This document shows, piece by piece, positions 17,736-26,581 of a DNA stretch of 64,000 bases (the first letter of the stretch is position 1; every line of letters starts with the position of its first letter). The stretch is from Streptomyces diastatochromogenes. GTDB lineage: Bacteria > Actinomycetota > Actinomycetes > Streptomycetales > Streptomycetaceae. The stretch is taken from assembly GCF_002242805.1 (NCBI RefSeq), contig NZ_MCGQ01000030.1:1-64000 (forward strand), written 5' to 3'. Both the position numbers and the translations under genes were made by a program. The notes under the pieces were generated by a model, which worked only from the letters and a program-made list of their open reading frames with translations, did not search any database and was not told where the DNA came from.

Positions 17736-18833
17736 TCATTCGGTCGCCCCGTGAACGTCGAGGCCGGCCTTCGCGCATGCGGGGCGGAGTTGTGATGTGC
17801 AGATCTGCTCGATGGTGTAGACGCGGTCCTTGACGAGCGTCTGCCTGATGTTGGCGGCTGTCACCGCCCGCGGAGTGAGCAGGACGGTCGGGATGTTGTT
17901 CGTGGTGGGGCTGTCGATCGTCGTCGTGGCGATGTCGCGCAGGCTCTCGCCGCGCCCGAGGGCGACGGCCATGGCGGCGGCTGCGGCGGCTTCCACCGGG
18001 AAGGGCTTGTAGACCGTCATGAGCTGTTCGCCCTTGATGATGCGGCGTACAGCGTCGAGGTCGGCGTCCTGACCGGTGACGGGAGGAAGTCGCCGTACCT
18101 GGGCGCTCTTGAGAGCGGCGATGACGCCGGCCGCCATGGTGTCGTTGGCCGCCAGGACGCCGTCGATCCGCCCGGGGCCCAGGGCCGCGATGGCGGCGGA
18201 CATGTTGGCGTGGGCGTTGTCCATGCTCCAGCCCTGGGTGTCGTACGACCGGCGGATGTTCACCTTGCCGGTGAGGACGGACAGCGCCCCCTTCCTGAAC
18301 CATGACGCGTTCGCGCTGGTCGGATCGCCGTTCATCATGACGACGTTCCCGTCGTTCGCCCTGTCGCCCATGGCCTTGAGGAGCGCCTCGGCCTGGAGCT
18401 TGCCGACCTGCGCACCGTCGAAGGAGACGTAGCCCGAGATCGGGCCTTCGGCGAGCCGGTCGTAGGCGATGACCGGGACGCCCGCCGCGCGCGCCTGCTG
18501 GATCGAGGAACGGAGCGCCCGGGTGTCCGCGGCGTCGAGGACCAGGACCCTGACCCCCTTCGTGATCATGGAGGCCATCTGCTGCTGCTGTCTGGTCGCG
18601 TCGTTGTCGGCGTTGGCGTACTCCAGGTCGCAGCGGGGACACAGATCCCTCAGCCGCTTCTCGATCAGCGGTCTGTCGAAGTGCTCCCATCGGGGCGCCG
18701 ATCGGTTCGGAAGCAGCAGGCCGATGGTGAAACCGTCCGCGCCCACCCTGTCGTTTCCTCCGCAAGCGGCCAGGGGTGTCGCCAGGAGCCCCGCGACGAG
18801 CGCCGCGACGAAGTTCCGGGCACGAGTTCTCAT
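17736..18833 (-). CDS. Xylose-type sugar-binding lipoprotein (XylF-like), orphan, downstream of phosphatase gene
   Basis: This 365-residue periplasmic-binding-fold protein has a signal ending in LAAC (lipid-anchored Cys24). It is closely related to the binding protein at 21604-22692, sharing for example VIAYDRLAEGPISGYVSFDG and LPPVTGQDA. Such proteins bind aldopentoses or other sugars for XylGH importers. No ATPase or permease accompanies this copy. It lies 16 bp after the SpoIIE-type phosphatase gene on the same strand with its own GGGGGAG site, so it may serve as a sensor or as an alternative receptor for the importer encoded divergently. Confidence 0.88.
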   Translation of the reverse strand: MRTRARNFVAALVAGLLATPLAACGGNDRVGADGFTIGLLLPNRSAPRWEHFDRPLIEKRLRDLCPRCDLEYANADNDATRQQQQMASMITKGVRVLVLDAADTRALRSSIQQARAAGVPVIAYDRLAEGPISGYVSFDGAQVGKLQAEALLKAMGDRANDGNVVMMNGDPTSANASWFRKGALSVLTGKVNIRRSYDTQGWSMDNAHANMSAAIAALGPGRIDGVLAANDTMAAGVIAALKSAQVRRLPPVTGQDADLDAVRRIIKGEQLMTVYKPFPVEAAAAAAMAVALGRGESLRDIATTTIDSPTTNNIPTVLLTPRAVTAANIRQTLVKDRVYTIEQICTSQLRPACAKAGLDVHGATE

Positions 18834-18864
18834 GGCGGACTCCCCCGGTTCATGGCGGACTCCC
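18831..18864. repeat. Short direct repeat spanning the phosphatase/binding-protein junction
   Basis: CATGGCGGACTCCC occurs at 18831-18844 and again at 18851-18864. The first copy contains the binding-protein start codon (minus strand) and its ribosome-binding site; the second lies in the end of the phosphatase gene. A small tandem duplication may have created the junction. Confidence 0.6.
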
Positions 18865-21381
18865 TGAGTCCGTCCCGATCCCCGGGCCCGGGCATTCCGG
18901 ATCGCGTGGCGGTACGACGATCTCGCTCCACACCTGCTTGCCGCTGGCCACCGGCATGGAGCCGAAGGACTCCGACATCGCCTCCACCAGGAGCAGGCCC
19001 CGGCCGCCGGTGGACTCCCAGTCGACGATCACCGGCTTGGCGGGCGCGCGCGGGGACGAGTCGCTCACGCAGACCCGCAGCCGGTCCCCGCGGAGTGTCA
19101 GGTCGACGTGGACCGGTCCCTGGGTGTGCACCAGGGCGTTGGTGACGAGTTCGGAGACGACCAGCAGCACCGCGTCGGCGACTTGCTCGATGTTCCAGCG
19201 GCGCAGCGTGCGCGCGGTGAATCGGCGGGCGTGCATGACCGCGTCCGGCAGCCGCCACACCGCCCATCCGGCCCGTATCGGCCGGGTCTTCATGCCGTCG
19301 TAGCGCAGCAGCAACAGCGCCACGTCGTCCTCACGACGGCCGGCGTCACCCAGGAGTTCGTCGGCCACCCGCCCCGGGTCCGACGGATCGGCCGCGGCGA
19401 GTGCGGTGCGGGTGCGCTGCATGCCCTCGTCCAGGGGGAGGTCGGCTGCCTCGACCAGGCCGTCGGTGACCAGGGCGAGCAGTGCGCCGGGGGCCAGTGC
19501 GACCGACGTCATGGGGAACTCCGCCTCGGCGGAGATGCCGAGCGGGAGCGCGCCCTCGACCTGTATCTCCTCGGTGCTGCCGTCGGGGTGCCGTACGAGC
19601 GGTGCGAGATGTCCGGCCCGGACGAACAGGGTGTTGCCCTGTTCCATGTCGAGTTCGGCGTAGCAGCAGGTGGCGAACAGATCGGTCTCCATGCCGACGA
19701 GGAGGCGGTTGGCGTGGGAGACCACCACGTCCGGTGGGTGGCCCTCCACCGCGTACGCCCTGACCGCGGTACGCATCTGGCCCATGATCGTCGCCGCTGC
19801 GGCACTGTGTCCTTGTACGTCTCCGATGACCAGCGCCACCCGGTCCTCGGTGAGGGCGATGACGTCGTACCAGTCGCCGCCCACCTGCAACCCCCGCCGG
19901 GCGGGCAGATAGCGGGCGACGGCGGTCCCTCCGGAGAGTTCGGGCAGGCGCCGGGGCAGCAGGCTGCGCTGCAGCATCGTGGCGAGTTCCTGCTCCGCGT
20001 CGTGTGCGTGGGCCCGCTTGAGGGCCTGGCCGACCAGCGCCGCGGTCGCGGTCAGCTGGGAGCGTTCCTCGGGGACGAACTCGTGCGGCCGGTCCCAGCC
20101 GATCAGGCACAGGCCGGCTGCCCGCCCCTGGGCGGGCAGCGGCAGGACCGCCAGACCTCCGGGGCCGATGCCCGTGAGTCCGGGTTCGACGGCCGTACCG
20201 GCGGGCCACAGGTCCATCCGTCCGTCCCGCAGTGCCAGCTGCAGGGTGGGCAGGGCGCTGACCGGTGTGGCGGGCCACTGCGAGCGCCACTCCGAACGCC
20301 ACACCTCGGGCCAGGCGGCGGGCTCCGGCGGGTCGAGCACGGTGACTACGAGCCGGTCGTCCTGCAGCTCGGCGAGGGCCACCCGGTCGGCGGCGAGCGG
20401 CTCCCGGAGGGCGGTGACGACCACCCGGCTGACGTCGGCGACCGTGGTGGCGTCGTCGAGTGCGGCGGTCAGCCACTGGATCCTGGAGACGTCGTCGGTG
20501 CTCCGGGGCAGGACCGAGGTGGCCGTCACCAGACCCAGCACCTGCTCCGGCCGGTCGTCGGTGCCGGCGAACACCCGGCAGCTCAGGCTCAGCCAGCGCA
20601 TACCACCGGTGGGGCGGCGGACCCGGAACTCCAGCGCCCGGCCGCCGAGCGCGTGCGCGGACGGCTCAAGGGCCGACATCAGCGCGTGCATGTCCTCCGG
20701 GAGGGTGTGCGCGAGCAGGGTGTCCGCCTTGCCGTCGAACTCGTCCGGCGTGATACCGACCAGTTCGAGGAGCGTCTCGTCCGCCTCGATCAGGCCGGTG
20801 TCCGGCACCAGGGCGAACGAGCCGACGCGCAGCCGCCGCAGGGCGGGTGCCAGCAGCGGCGACGGCGTGGGGCCCCCGGCCGCCGTCTGGAGCAGACCGG
20901 CGACGGCGTCGGCGTACCGCTCCAGGAAGCGCTGTTGCTCGGGCTCGAAGCCGTCCGCGCACATGCCCACGGCGACGAGGCAGCCCAGACGCCTGCCCTC
21001 CGCCCGCAGCGGCAGTGCGGCCAGCGACGTCTGCGCTCGCGGCGGCCTCGGGCCGCCCTCGGGGAAGGAGGCGAGTGCCGCGGGGTTCAGCCACAGCGGC
21101 CGGCCCGTGCGGAAGACCTGGGCGGCGGGTGAGTCACCGGACAGGGGCAGGCGCTCGGGCAGCCCGCACTCGGGGGCGGCGCGACCGGCGGTCTCCACCC
21201 GTCGAAGCTCTTCCGTCCCGGCACCGAGCACATAGACCGCTGCCAGCGCCGCTCCGGCGAATGTCAGTATGCGGACAGTCGCGGCGGCCTCGGGCACCGG
21301 CGGCGGGCCGGTACCGGCGGAGTCTGCGTCGGATGCCCGCAGCTGTGCGACTCCGGCCCGGGCACTGCCGTCATGGGGCAT
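18850..21381 (-). CDS. Multidomain SpoIIE-type PP2C phosphatase with GAF, PAS and HATPase (anti-sigma kinase) domains
   Basis: The product has 843 residues. The order appears to be a GAF-like sensor (about 30-170), a PAS domain (about 185-300, with GITPDEFDGKADTLLAHTLPED), a second GAF (about 310-460), a PP2C/RsbU phosphatase (from GLQVGGDWYDVIALTEDRVALVIGDV, metal-binding Asp in GDWYD and IGDVQGH, to REDDVALLLLRY), and an RsbW-like HATPase (VVSELVTNALVH, GRGLLLVEAMSESFG). Proteins of this class set sigma-factor activity by dephosphorylating anti-anti-sigma factors. It is transcribed with the orphan sugar-binding lipoprotein, which suggests a link to sugar sensing. Confidence 0.92.
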   Translation of the reverse strand: MPHDGSARAGVAQLRASDADSAGTGPPPVPEAAATVRILTFAGAALAAVYVLGAGTEELRRVETAGRAAPECGLPERLPLSGDSPAAQVFRTGRPLWLNPAALASFPEGGPRPPRAQTSLAALPLRAEGRRLGCLVAVGMCADGFEPEQQRFLERYADAVAGLLQTAAGGPTPSPLLAPALRRLRVGSFALVPDTGLIEADETLLELVGITPDEFDGKADTLLAHTLPEDMHALMSALEPSAHALGGRALEFRVRRPTGGMRWLSLSCRVFAGTDDRPEQVLGLVTATSVLPRSTDDVSRIQWLTAALDDATTVADVSRVVVTALREPLAADRVALAELQDDRLVVTVLDPPEPAAWPEVWRSEWRSQWPATPVSALPTLQLALRDGRMDLWPAGTAVEPGLTGIGPGGLAVLPLPAQGRAAGLCLIGWDRPHEFVPEERSQLTATAALVGQALKRAHAHDAEQELATMLQRSLLPRRLPELSGGTAVARYLPARRGLQVGGDWYDVIALTEDRVALVIGDVQGHSAAAATIMGQMRTAVRAYAVEGHPPDVVVSHANRLLVGMETDLFATCCYAELDMEQGNTLFVRAGHLAPLVRHPDGSTEEIQVEGALPLGISAEAEFPMTSVALAPGALLALVTDGLVEAADLPLDEGMQRTRTALAAADPSDPGRVADELLGDAGRREDDVALLLLRYDGMKTRPIRAGWAVWRLPDAVMHARRFTARTLRRWNIEQVADAVLLVVSELVTNALVHTQGPVHVDLTLRGDRLRVCVSDSSPRAPAKPVIVDWESTGGRGLLLVEAMSESFGSMPVASGKQVWSEIVVPPRDPECPGPGIGTDSGSPP

Positions 21382-21543
21382 GTCCGCACCTACCTCCCGT
21401 CCAGGCCGAGGTGCCGACAGGGTGTGATGAGGCCCTTACCCCAGAATCGCATATACGGACTAACCGGACAGGCTGATGGCCCCGAAAGCCGGGTTCGCAG
21501 ATCACCGCGGCCGGTGTCACACTGACGGCGTGGCCGTCTTCGC

Positions 21544-21585
21544 GGCCAGTTGTCTTCCCGGCCAGCTGTCTTCCCGGCCAGCTCG
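21544..21585. repeat. Tandem 16-bp repeat in the divergent promoter region of the sugar importer
   Basis: GGCCAGTTGTCTTCCC (21544-21559) is followed directly by GGCCAGCTGTCTTCCC (21560-21575) and a partial third copy GGCCAGCTCG. The array ends about 20 bp before the binding-protein start codon, so it is in the leader or operator region. Confidence 0.6.
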
Positions 21586-21603
21586 TTCAGGGAGGTCTCT
21601 CCG

Positions 21604-22692
21604 ATGAAGGCCTTCATGGGAAACGCGGCCATGGCCATGGCCGCCGCCTGGGCGATCGTCGCCGTCGCGGCCTGCGGGACGAGCGCCGGGAACAGCTCCG
21701 CGGGGGGAGATTCGCCGACGATCGGTGTGCTGCTGCCGGACGCCACCACCGCCCGGTGGGAGACACAGGACAGGCCCCTGCTGGAGAAGACGATCAAGGA
21801 CTTGTGCCACGACTGCGTGATCGAGTACGCCAACGCCAAGAACGACGTGGCCATCCAGCAGGAACAGATGGAATCGATGATCACCGAGGGGGTCGACTCC
21901 ATCCTGCTCGTGCCCGTGGACGCCAGGTCGCTGCGCCCCACGGTCCAGAAGGCACACCAGGCGGGCATCCCGGTCATCGCCTACGACCGGCTCGCCGAGG
22001 GCCCGATCTCGGGATACGTCTCCTTCGACGGTGAGGAGGTCGGCAAGCTCCAGGGCCGCGCGCTGCTGAAGGCCATGGGCGACAGGGTGCACGGCGGCCA
22101 GATCGTCATGATGAACGGCGATCTCACCGACCCCAACGCGGTGGCGTTCAAGAAGGGCGCTCTGTCCGTGCTCAAAGGGAAAGTGAAGATCGGCAAGTCG
22201 TACGACACGCAGCAGTGGCGGCCGGAGGCAGCCAACATGAACATGAACGCCGCCATCGCCGCCCTCGGCCCCGACGACATCCAGGGGGTCTACGCCGCCA
22301 ACGACGGCCTGGCCTCGGGAAGCATCTCCGCCCTCAAAGCGAACAAGGTCCAGCCGCTGCCCCCCGTCACCGGCCAGGACGCCGAACTCGGCGCCGTGCG
22401 GCGTATCGTCGGCGGTGATCAGTACATGACGGTCTACAAGCCGTTCAAACCCGAGGCTTCCGCCGGCGCCGCCATGGCCGTGGCGGCGGCCCGCGGCCAG
22501 AGCCTCGACCGGGTCGCCACGACCAAGGTGCGGACCCGCGGCGGGACGGAGGTTCCGGCCGTCATGCTCACCCCGGTGTCCGTGACCGCGCCCGGCATCA
22601 AGGACACCCTGGTGAAGGACGGCGTGTACACGGTCCGGCAGATCTGCACCCCTCAGCTCGCAGCCGCCTGCAAGCGGGCCGGGCTGACCTGA
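21604..22692 (+). CDS. xylF: Xylose-type sugar ABC transporter substrate-binding lipoprotein
   Basis: This 362-residue binding protein has a lipoprotein signal ending in VAAC (Cys24). The two-lobe fold of pfam Peripla_BP_4 is recognisable: TIGVLLPDATTARWETQDRP, AYDRLAEGPISGYVSFDG, VYAANDGLASGSI and LPPVTGQDAELGAVRRI. It captures a sugar, probably a pentose, for the ATPase and permease encoded next. GGAGG lies at a good distance before ATG 21604. It is the first gene of a three-gene operon, divergent from the phosphatase gene, and the paralogue of the binding protein at 17736-18833. Confidence 0.93.
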   Translation: MKAFMGNAAMAMAAAWAIVAVAACGTSAGNSSAGGDSPTIGVLLPDATTARWETQDRPLLEKTIKDLCHDCVIEYANAKNDVAIQQEQMESMITEGVDSILLVPVDARSLRPTVQKAHQAGIPVIAYDRLAEGPISGYVSFDGEEVGKLQGRALLKAMGDRVHGGQIVMMNGDLTDPNAVAFKKGALSVLKGKVKIGKSYDTQQWRPEAANMNMNAAIAALGPDDIQGVYAANDGLASGSISALKANKVQPLPPVTGQDAELGAVRRIVGGDQYMTVYKPFKPEASAGAAMAVAAARGQSLDRVATTKVRTRGGTEVPAVMLTPVSVTAPGIKDTLVKDGVYTVRQICTPQLAAACKRAGLT

Positions 22693-22740
22693 CAGCGCGG
22701 TTCCCGACCGCGGCCGTGCCCCGGGAAGGAGATGGTTTCC

Positions 22741-23514
22741 GTGCCGGCTGCCCCGCTACTGGCACTGCACGGCGTGTGCAAGCGCTTCGGTGTCGTCGAT
22801 GTCCTGACGGACATCGAGCTGGAGCTCCACGCCGGCCAGGTCCTCGCCCTGCTGGGCGACAACGGGGCCGGCAAGTCCACCCTGGTCAAAGTGATCTCCG
22901 GCGTCGCCCCCGCGGACAAGGGCACCATCGAGTGGGAGGGCCGGCCCGTCCACATCAGGCGTCCGCATGACGCCCGCTCCCTCGGCATCGCCACCGTCTA
23001 CCAGGACCTCGCGCTGTGCGGGAACCTCGACGTCGTCGGCAATCTCTTCCTCGGCCGGGAGATCCGCAGGTTCGGTTTCCTCGACGAGGTGGAGATGGAG
23101 CGCCGCAGCAGGCACCTGCTGGAGGGGCTGACCAGGGGCATCCCCGATCTGCGTGGCCCTGTCGTCTCCCTGTCCAGCGGCCAGCGGCAGACCGTCGCCA
23201 TCGCCCGCTCCCTGCTCGGTGAACCGCGGGTCCTGCTCCTCGACGAACCGACCGCGGCGCTGGGGATCGAGCAGACCACCGAGGTCCTGGACCTCGTCGA
23301 CCGGCTGCGGGACCGCGGTCTGGGCGTGCTGCTCATCAGCCACAACCTGGGGGACGTGAAAGCCCTCGCGGACCGGGCCGCCGTACTGCGGCTGGGCCGC
23401 AACAACGGCTTCTTCGACGTGAACACCGCGTCTCAGGAGCAGATCATCTCCTCCATCACCGGTGCCACGGAAAACGTGCCCCGCCGGATGGCGCACCAGG
23501 AAGCGGGGTGGTGA
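22741..23514 (+). CDS. xylG: Sugar ABC transporter ATP-binding protein (XylG-like, single nucleotide-binding domain)
   Basis: This 257-residue ATPase has Walker A GDNGAGKST, signature LSSGQRQTVAIA, Walker B VLLLDEPTAAL and the H-loop in LLISHNLGDV. It has one nucleotide-binding domain, whereas enteric XylG and RbsA have two, so it must form a homodimer. GTG 22741 is preferred because GGAAGGAG lies 9 nt upstream; the in-frame ATG at 22732 touches that site directly. It powers import of the sugar captured by the preceding lipoprotein. Confidence 0.92.
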   Translation: MPAAPLLALHGVCKRFGVVDVLTDIELELHAGQVLALLGDNGAGKSTLVKVISGVAPADKGTIEWEGRPVHIRRPHDARSLGIATVYQDLALCGNLDVVGNLFLGREIRRFGFLDEVEMERRSRHLLEGLTRGIPDLRGPVVSLSSGQRQTVAIARSLLGEPRVLLLDEPTAALGIEQTTEVLDLVDRLRDRGLGVLLISHNLGDVKALADRAAVLRLGRNNGFFDVNTASQEQIISSITGATENVPRRMAHQEAGW

Positions 23515-23527
23515 AGGGATGCACGAC

Positions 23528-24790
23528 ATGGCGGACCACACGCGAGCCGAATCCTCCGCACCCACCGCCGAGGCCCCTCGGCCGCACCGCATGCGGGCGG
23601 TCACCCAGGCCCTGGACGGCTGCACCGCCGTCTTCCGGCACAAGCTGCGCGCCGGCGAACTGGGCTCGCTCCCCGTCATCCTCGTCCTCGCCGTGGTCTG
23701 GATCACCTTCCAGTCCCTCAACGCGAACTTCCTCTCACCCCGCAACCTGTCCAATCTCAGCGTGGACATCGTGGGTACGGGTCTGATCGCGGTCGGCATC
23801 GTCTTCGTGCTGCTCCTCGGTGAACTCGACCTGTCCGTCGGCTCGATCAGCGGCCTCGCCGCGGCGGTCTTCGCCGTTCTGAACGTGAACCAGGGCGTGC
23901 CGGAATGGCTCGCGCTCATCGTCGCGGTGCTCACCGGGACCCTGGCGGGAACGATCCAGGGCTTCTCCTTCGCCAGGATCCGTGTGCCGGCGTTCGTCGT
24001 CACCCTCGCCGGACTGCTGACCTGGAACGGCGTCATGCTCGCCATCCTCGGGACGAGCGGCACCGTCAACCTGGACGAGAACGGGATCGTCGCGAAGCTG
24101 ACCAGCTACTACTTCACCAACCACGCCGCCGCCTACGGTCTGGCGGCCCTCGGTACGGGCATGGTCTTCGTCGGGTCCTACCTGGAGCGACGGCGCCGCA
24201 AGGGCGTCGGCATGCCGTACCGCTCGCTCCGGGGCATCGCGGCACGTACGGCGGTGCTCGCGGTGATCACCTTCGCCGCCGCGTATGTGCTCAACCGGTT
24301 CCAGGGTCTGCCGCTCGCCCTCCTGATCTTCCTCGTGGTGGTGGCCGGCCTCGACATCGTTCTCCGGCGCACGCACTACGGACGACAGGTCTACGCCCTC
24401 GGCGGCGGGGTCGAAGCGGCTCGTCGGGCGAGTCTCAGCGTGCTGCGGGTACAGACCGCGGTGCTCGCGGTCTCGGGCACCATGGCCGCGCTGGGCGGCC
24501 TGTTCCTGGCCTCGCGCATCACCTCGGTGAGCCAGGGTTCGGGCTCGGGTCCGCTGCTGGTCAACGCCATCGCGGCAGCGGTCATCGGGGGCACCAGCCT
24601 GTTCGGGGGACGCGGTACGACCTGGTCCGCGGTGCTCGGCATCCTGGTCATCCAGTCGATCGCGTCGGGCATGGCGCTCACGGACACCCCCACCGCAGTC
24701 CAGCTCGTGATCACGGGCGGGGTGCTCTTCGCCGCGGTGGTCATCGACTCGCTGTCGCGGCGCTCGCAGGAGGCACACGGACGGGCGTGA
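23528..24790 (+). CDS. xylH: Sugar ABC transporter permease (XylH-like)
   Basis: This 420-residue membrane protein has about ten hydrophobic segments and the conserved features of BPD_transp_2 permeases: LLGELDLSVGSISGLAAAV, ARIRVPAFVVTLAGLL, and the cytoplasmic coupling stretch GRQVYALGGGVEAARRASL before the C-terminal helices (AAVIGGTSLFGGRGT). ATG 23528 has GAAGGG 9 nt upstream; ATG 23519 is too close to it. It completes the xylFGH-like operon and ends convergently with the amino-acid permease gene. Confidence 0.93.
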   Translation: MADHTRAESSAPTAEAPRPHRMRAVTQALDGCTAVFRHKLRAGELGSLPVILVLAVVWITFQSLNANFLSPRNLSNLSVDIVGTGLIAVGIVFVLLLGELDLSVGSISGLAAAVFAVLNVNQGVPEWLALIVAVLTGTLAGTIQGFSFARIRVPAFVVTLAGLLTWNGVMLAILGTSGTVNLDENGIVAKLTSYYFTNHAAAYGLAALGTGMVFVGSYLERRRRKGVGMPYRSLRGIAARTAVLAVITFAAAYVLNRFQGLPLALLIFLVVVAGLDIVLRRTHYGRQVYALGGGVEAARRASLSVLRVQTAVLAVSGTMAALGGLFLASRITSVSQGSGSGPLLVNAIAAAVIGGTSLFGGRGTTWSAVLGILVIQSIASGMALTDTPTAVQLVITGGVLFAAVVIDSLSRRSQEAHGRA

Positions 24791-24832
24791 CCCGTTTCGT
24801 GCCCGAGGGTGGTCATGCGTGCCCGGCGGTGG

Positions 24833-26476
24833 TCAGAGGATGGTCTCCTCCTCCGGGACGACGACCTGGTCGACCATGCTCTGGATCTTCTCGCTCGGCA
24901 GGGCGACCGCCAGGGCCCAGTAGTAGACGAGGAGGCTGAACGCGGTGACGACGCCGATGTCCCACCACAGCGGGAACCAGGGGTGCTTGAGGGGCCCGAA
25001 GTCGCTGAGGTAGACGATGAGGCCCATTCCGACGAGGTAGACGGGCAGCCACTGCGCGGCGTGCAGGTCGAGCTGGGGCGTGATGGGGTTCATCTTGAAC
25101 ACGCGGTTGGCGATCAGGATGACGTAGCCGATGAGGATGGCGACGCCGAGCTTCCAGTCGGTGTCCCAACCGGACCACAGGATCAGCAGGTTGGCCACGA
25201 CGAAGGCCAGCGGCGACATCCAGCTGCCGCCGGGGAGCCGGTAGGGGCGGTGGGCGTCCGGCAGGCGGTTGCGGAACACGCCGAAGGACAGCGGGGCGCC
25301 GGCGTACATGAGCACGCTCGCGCTGGTGATCAGCCCGACCAGGGAACGCCAGCTCGGGAAGGGCAGGAAGCAGATGCAGCCGATCACGAACGCGGTGATC
25401 AGGCCGACCCACGGGACGCCACGCCGGTTGGTGGCCTCGAACGCGGTGGGCACATAGCCGTTGCGGCTCAGGCCGTACGAGACCCGGGACGAGCCGGTGA
25501 TGTAGATCAGGCCGGTGCCGGCCGGCGAGATCACGGCGTCGAGATAGAGGACCGTCGCCAGCCAGCCGAGGCCGATGAGCGTGGCGACCTGGGCGAACGG
25601 TCCGCTCAGGGCGGTGAACGCGGAGGTGGCCCAGTGGCTGCCGATCTGGGACGCGGGCAGAGCGGCGAGGAAGGTCACCTGCAGGAGGATGTAGATGATG
25701 ATGCCGAGGACGATGGACCCGATCACCGCGCGCGGAATGTCGCGCTTGGGGTTGGCGCTCTCGCCGGCGAGCTGGTCGGCCTGCTCGAAGCCGAGCAGCG
25801 CGAAGATGATGCCGCTGGTGGAGACGGCGGACAGGATGCCCTTGGCCCCGTAGGGGTCGAATCCGTCGGCCGCGGTGAAGTTGCTGGTGTGGAACTGGGC
25901 GACGGCCAGCACGAAGATCGTCACCAGCGGGACGCCGACCTTCCACCAGGTCGCCGCGCTGTTGGTGCGGGCCAGCAGCCGGATGCTGAGGAAGTTGATG
26001 GCCGTGATGACCGCCATCAGACCGACCGCGACGGCGATGCCGGTCGGGGTCAGGACGTGCTCGCCACCCTGGATCTTCTCCCAGCCGCTCGCCCAGGAGT
26101 AGTGCTGGGCGTACGTGATCATCGCCAGCACCTCGATGGGTGCCACGGTGGCCGCCTGCAGCCAGGAGAACCAGCCGAAGGACGCGCCGGCGGCCCCGCC
26201 GAAGGCGTAGTGCGGGAAGCGGGCGGTGCCGCCGGAGACCGGGTACATTCCGCCGAGTTCGGCGTGCACCAGCGCCAGGATCAGGATGGCGACGCCGCCG
26301 ATGGCCCAGGAGATGATCGCCGCGGGCCCGGCCGCCGCCAGTGCCCCCTGAGCACCGAACAGCCACCCGGATCCGATGATCGACCCCTCCGAGGCCCAGA
26401 TGAGCCCGATGAAGCCGATCTCGCGCCGCAACCCCGGGCGGGTTCCTGAGGAAGGTGCCTTTTCCGATGTGGCCAT
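24833..26476 (-). CDS. APC-family amino-acid permease
   Basis: This 547-residue protein has 12 or more hydrophobic helices and an APC-type first helix, IGFIGLIWASEGSIIGSGWL, containing the unwound G-S-G region. Further on come GGMYPVSGGTARFPHYAFG and LGFEQADQLAGESANPKRDIPRA. The last motif, acidic residues and the NPKRDIPRA loop, is common in amino-acid/polyamine antiporters of the APC superfamily. Substrate specificity is not readable. ATG 26476 has GAGGGGG at about 9 nt. It is monocistronic. Confidence 0.92.
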   Translation of the reverse strand: MATSEKAPSSGTRPGLRREIGFIGLIWASEGSIIGSGWLFGAQGALAAAGPAAIISWAIGGVAILILALVHAELGGMYPVSGGTARFPHYAFGGAAGASFGWFSWLQAATVAPIEVLAMITYAQHYSWASGWEKIQGGEHVLTPTGIAVAVGLMAVITAINFLSIRLLARTNSAATWWKVGVPLVTIFVLAVAQFHTSNFTAADGFDPYGAKGILSAVSTSGIIFALLGFEQADQLAGESANPKRDIPRAVIGSIVLGIIIYILLQVTFLAALPASQIGSHWATSAFTALSGPFAQVATLIGLGWLATVLYLDAVISPAGTGLIYITGSSRVSYGLSRNGYVPTAFEATNRRGVPWVGLITAFVIGCICFLPFPSWRSLVGLITSASVLMYAGAPLSFGVFRNRLPDAHRPYRLPGGSWMSPLAFVVANLLILWSGWDTDWKLGVAILIGYVILIANRVFKMNPITPQLDLHAAQWLPVYLVGMGLIVYLSDFGPLKHPWFPLWWDIGVVTAFSLLVYYWALAVALPSEKIQSMVDQVVVPEEETIL

Positions 26477-26581
26477 GCCCCACACCCCCTCAGTAGGTGA
26501 TGCTCACCACCATCGTGCCACGGTGCGACGCAACCGGCGTTCGGGTTGCGGCACCGACGTTTTGACGGTGTGGGGGGCGGA

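Noticed and set aside
19108..21132. Long plus-strand frame opposite the phosphatase gene
   Set aside because: Composition is Gly/Arg/Gln-rich without domains, while the minus-strand frame shows clear GAF, PAS, PP2C and HATPase motifs.
24809..26449. Long plus-strand frame opposite the amino-acid permease
   Set aside because: Highly charged Asp/Gly/Arg-rich shadow of a membrane-protein gene; no ribosome-binding site.
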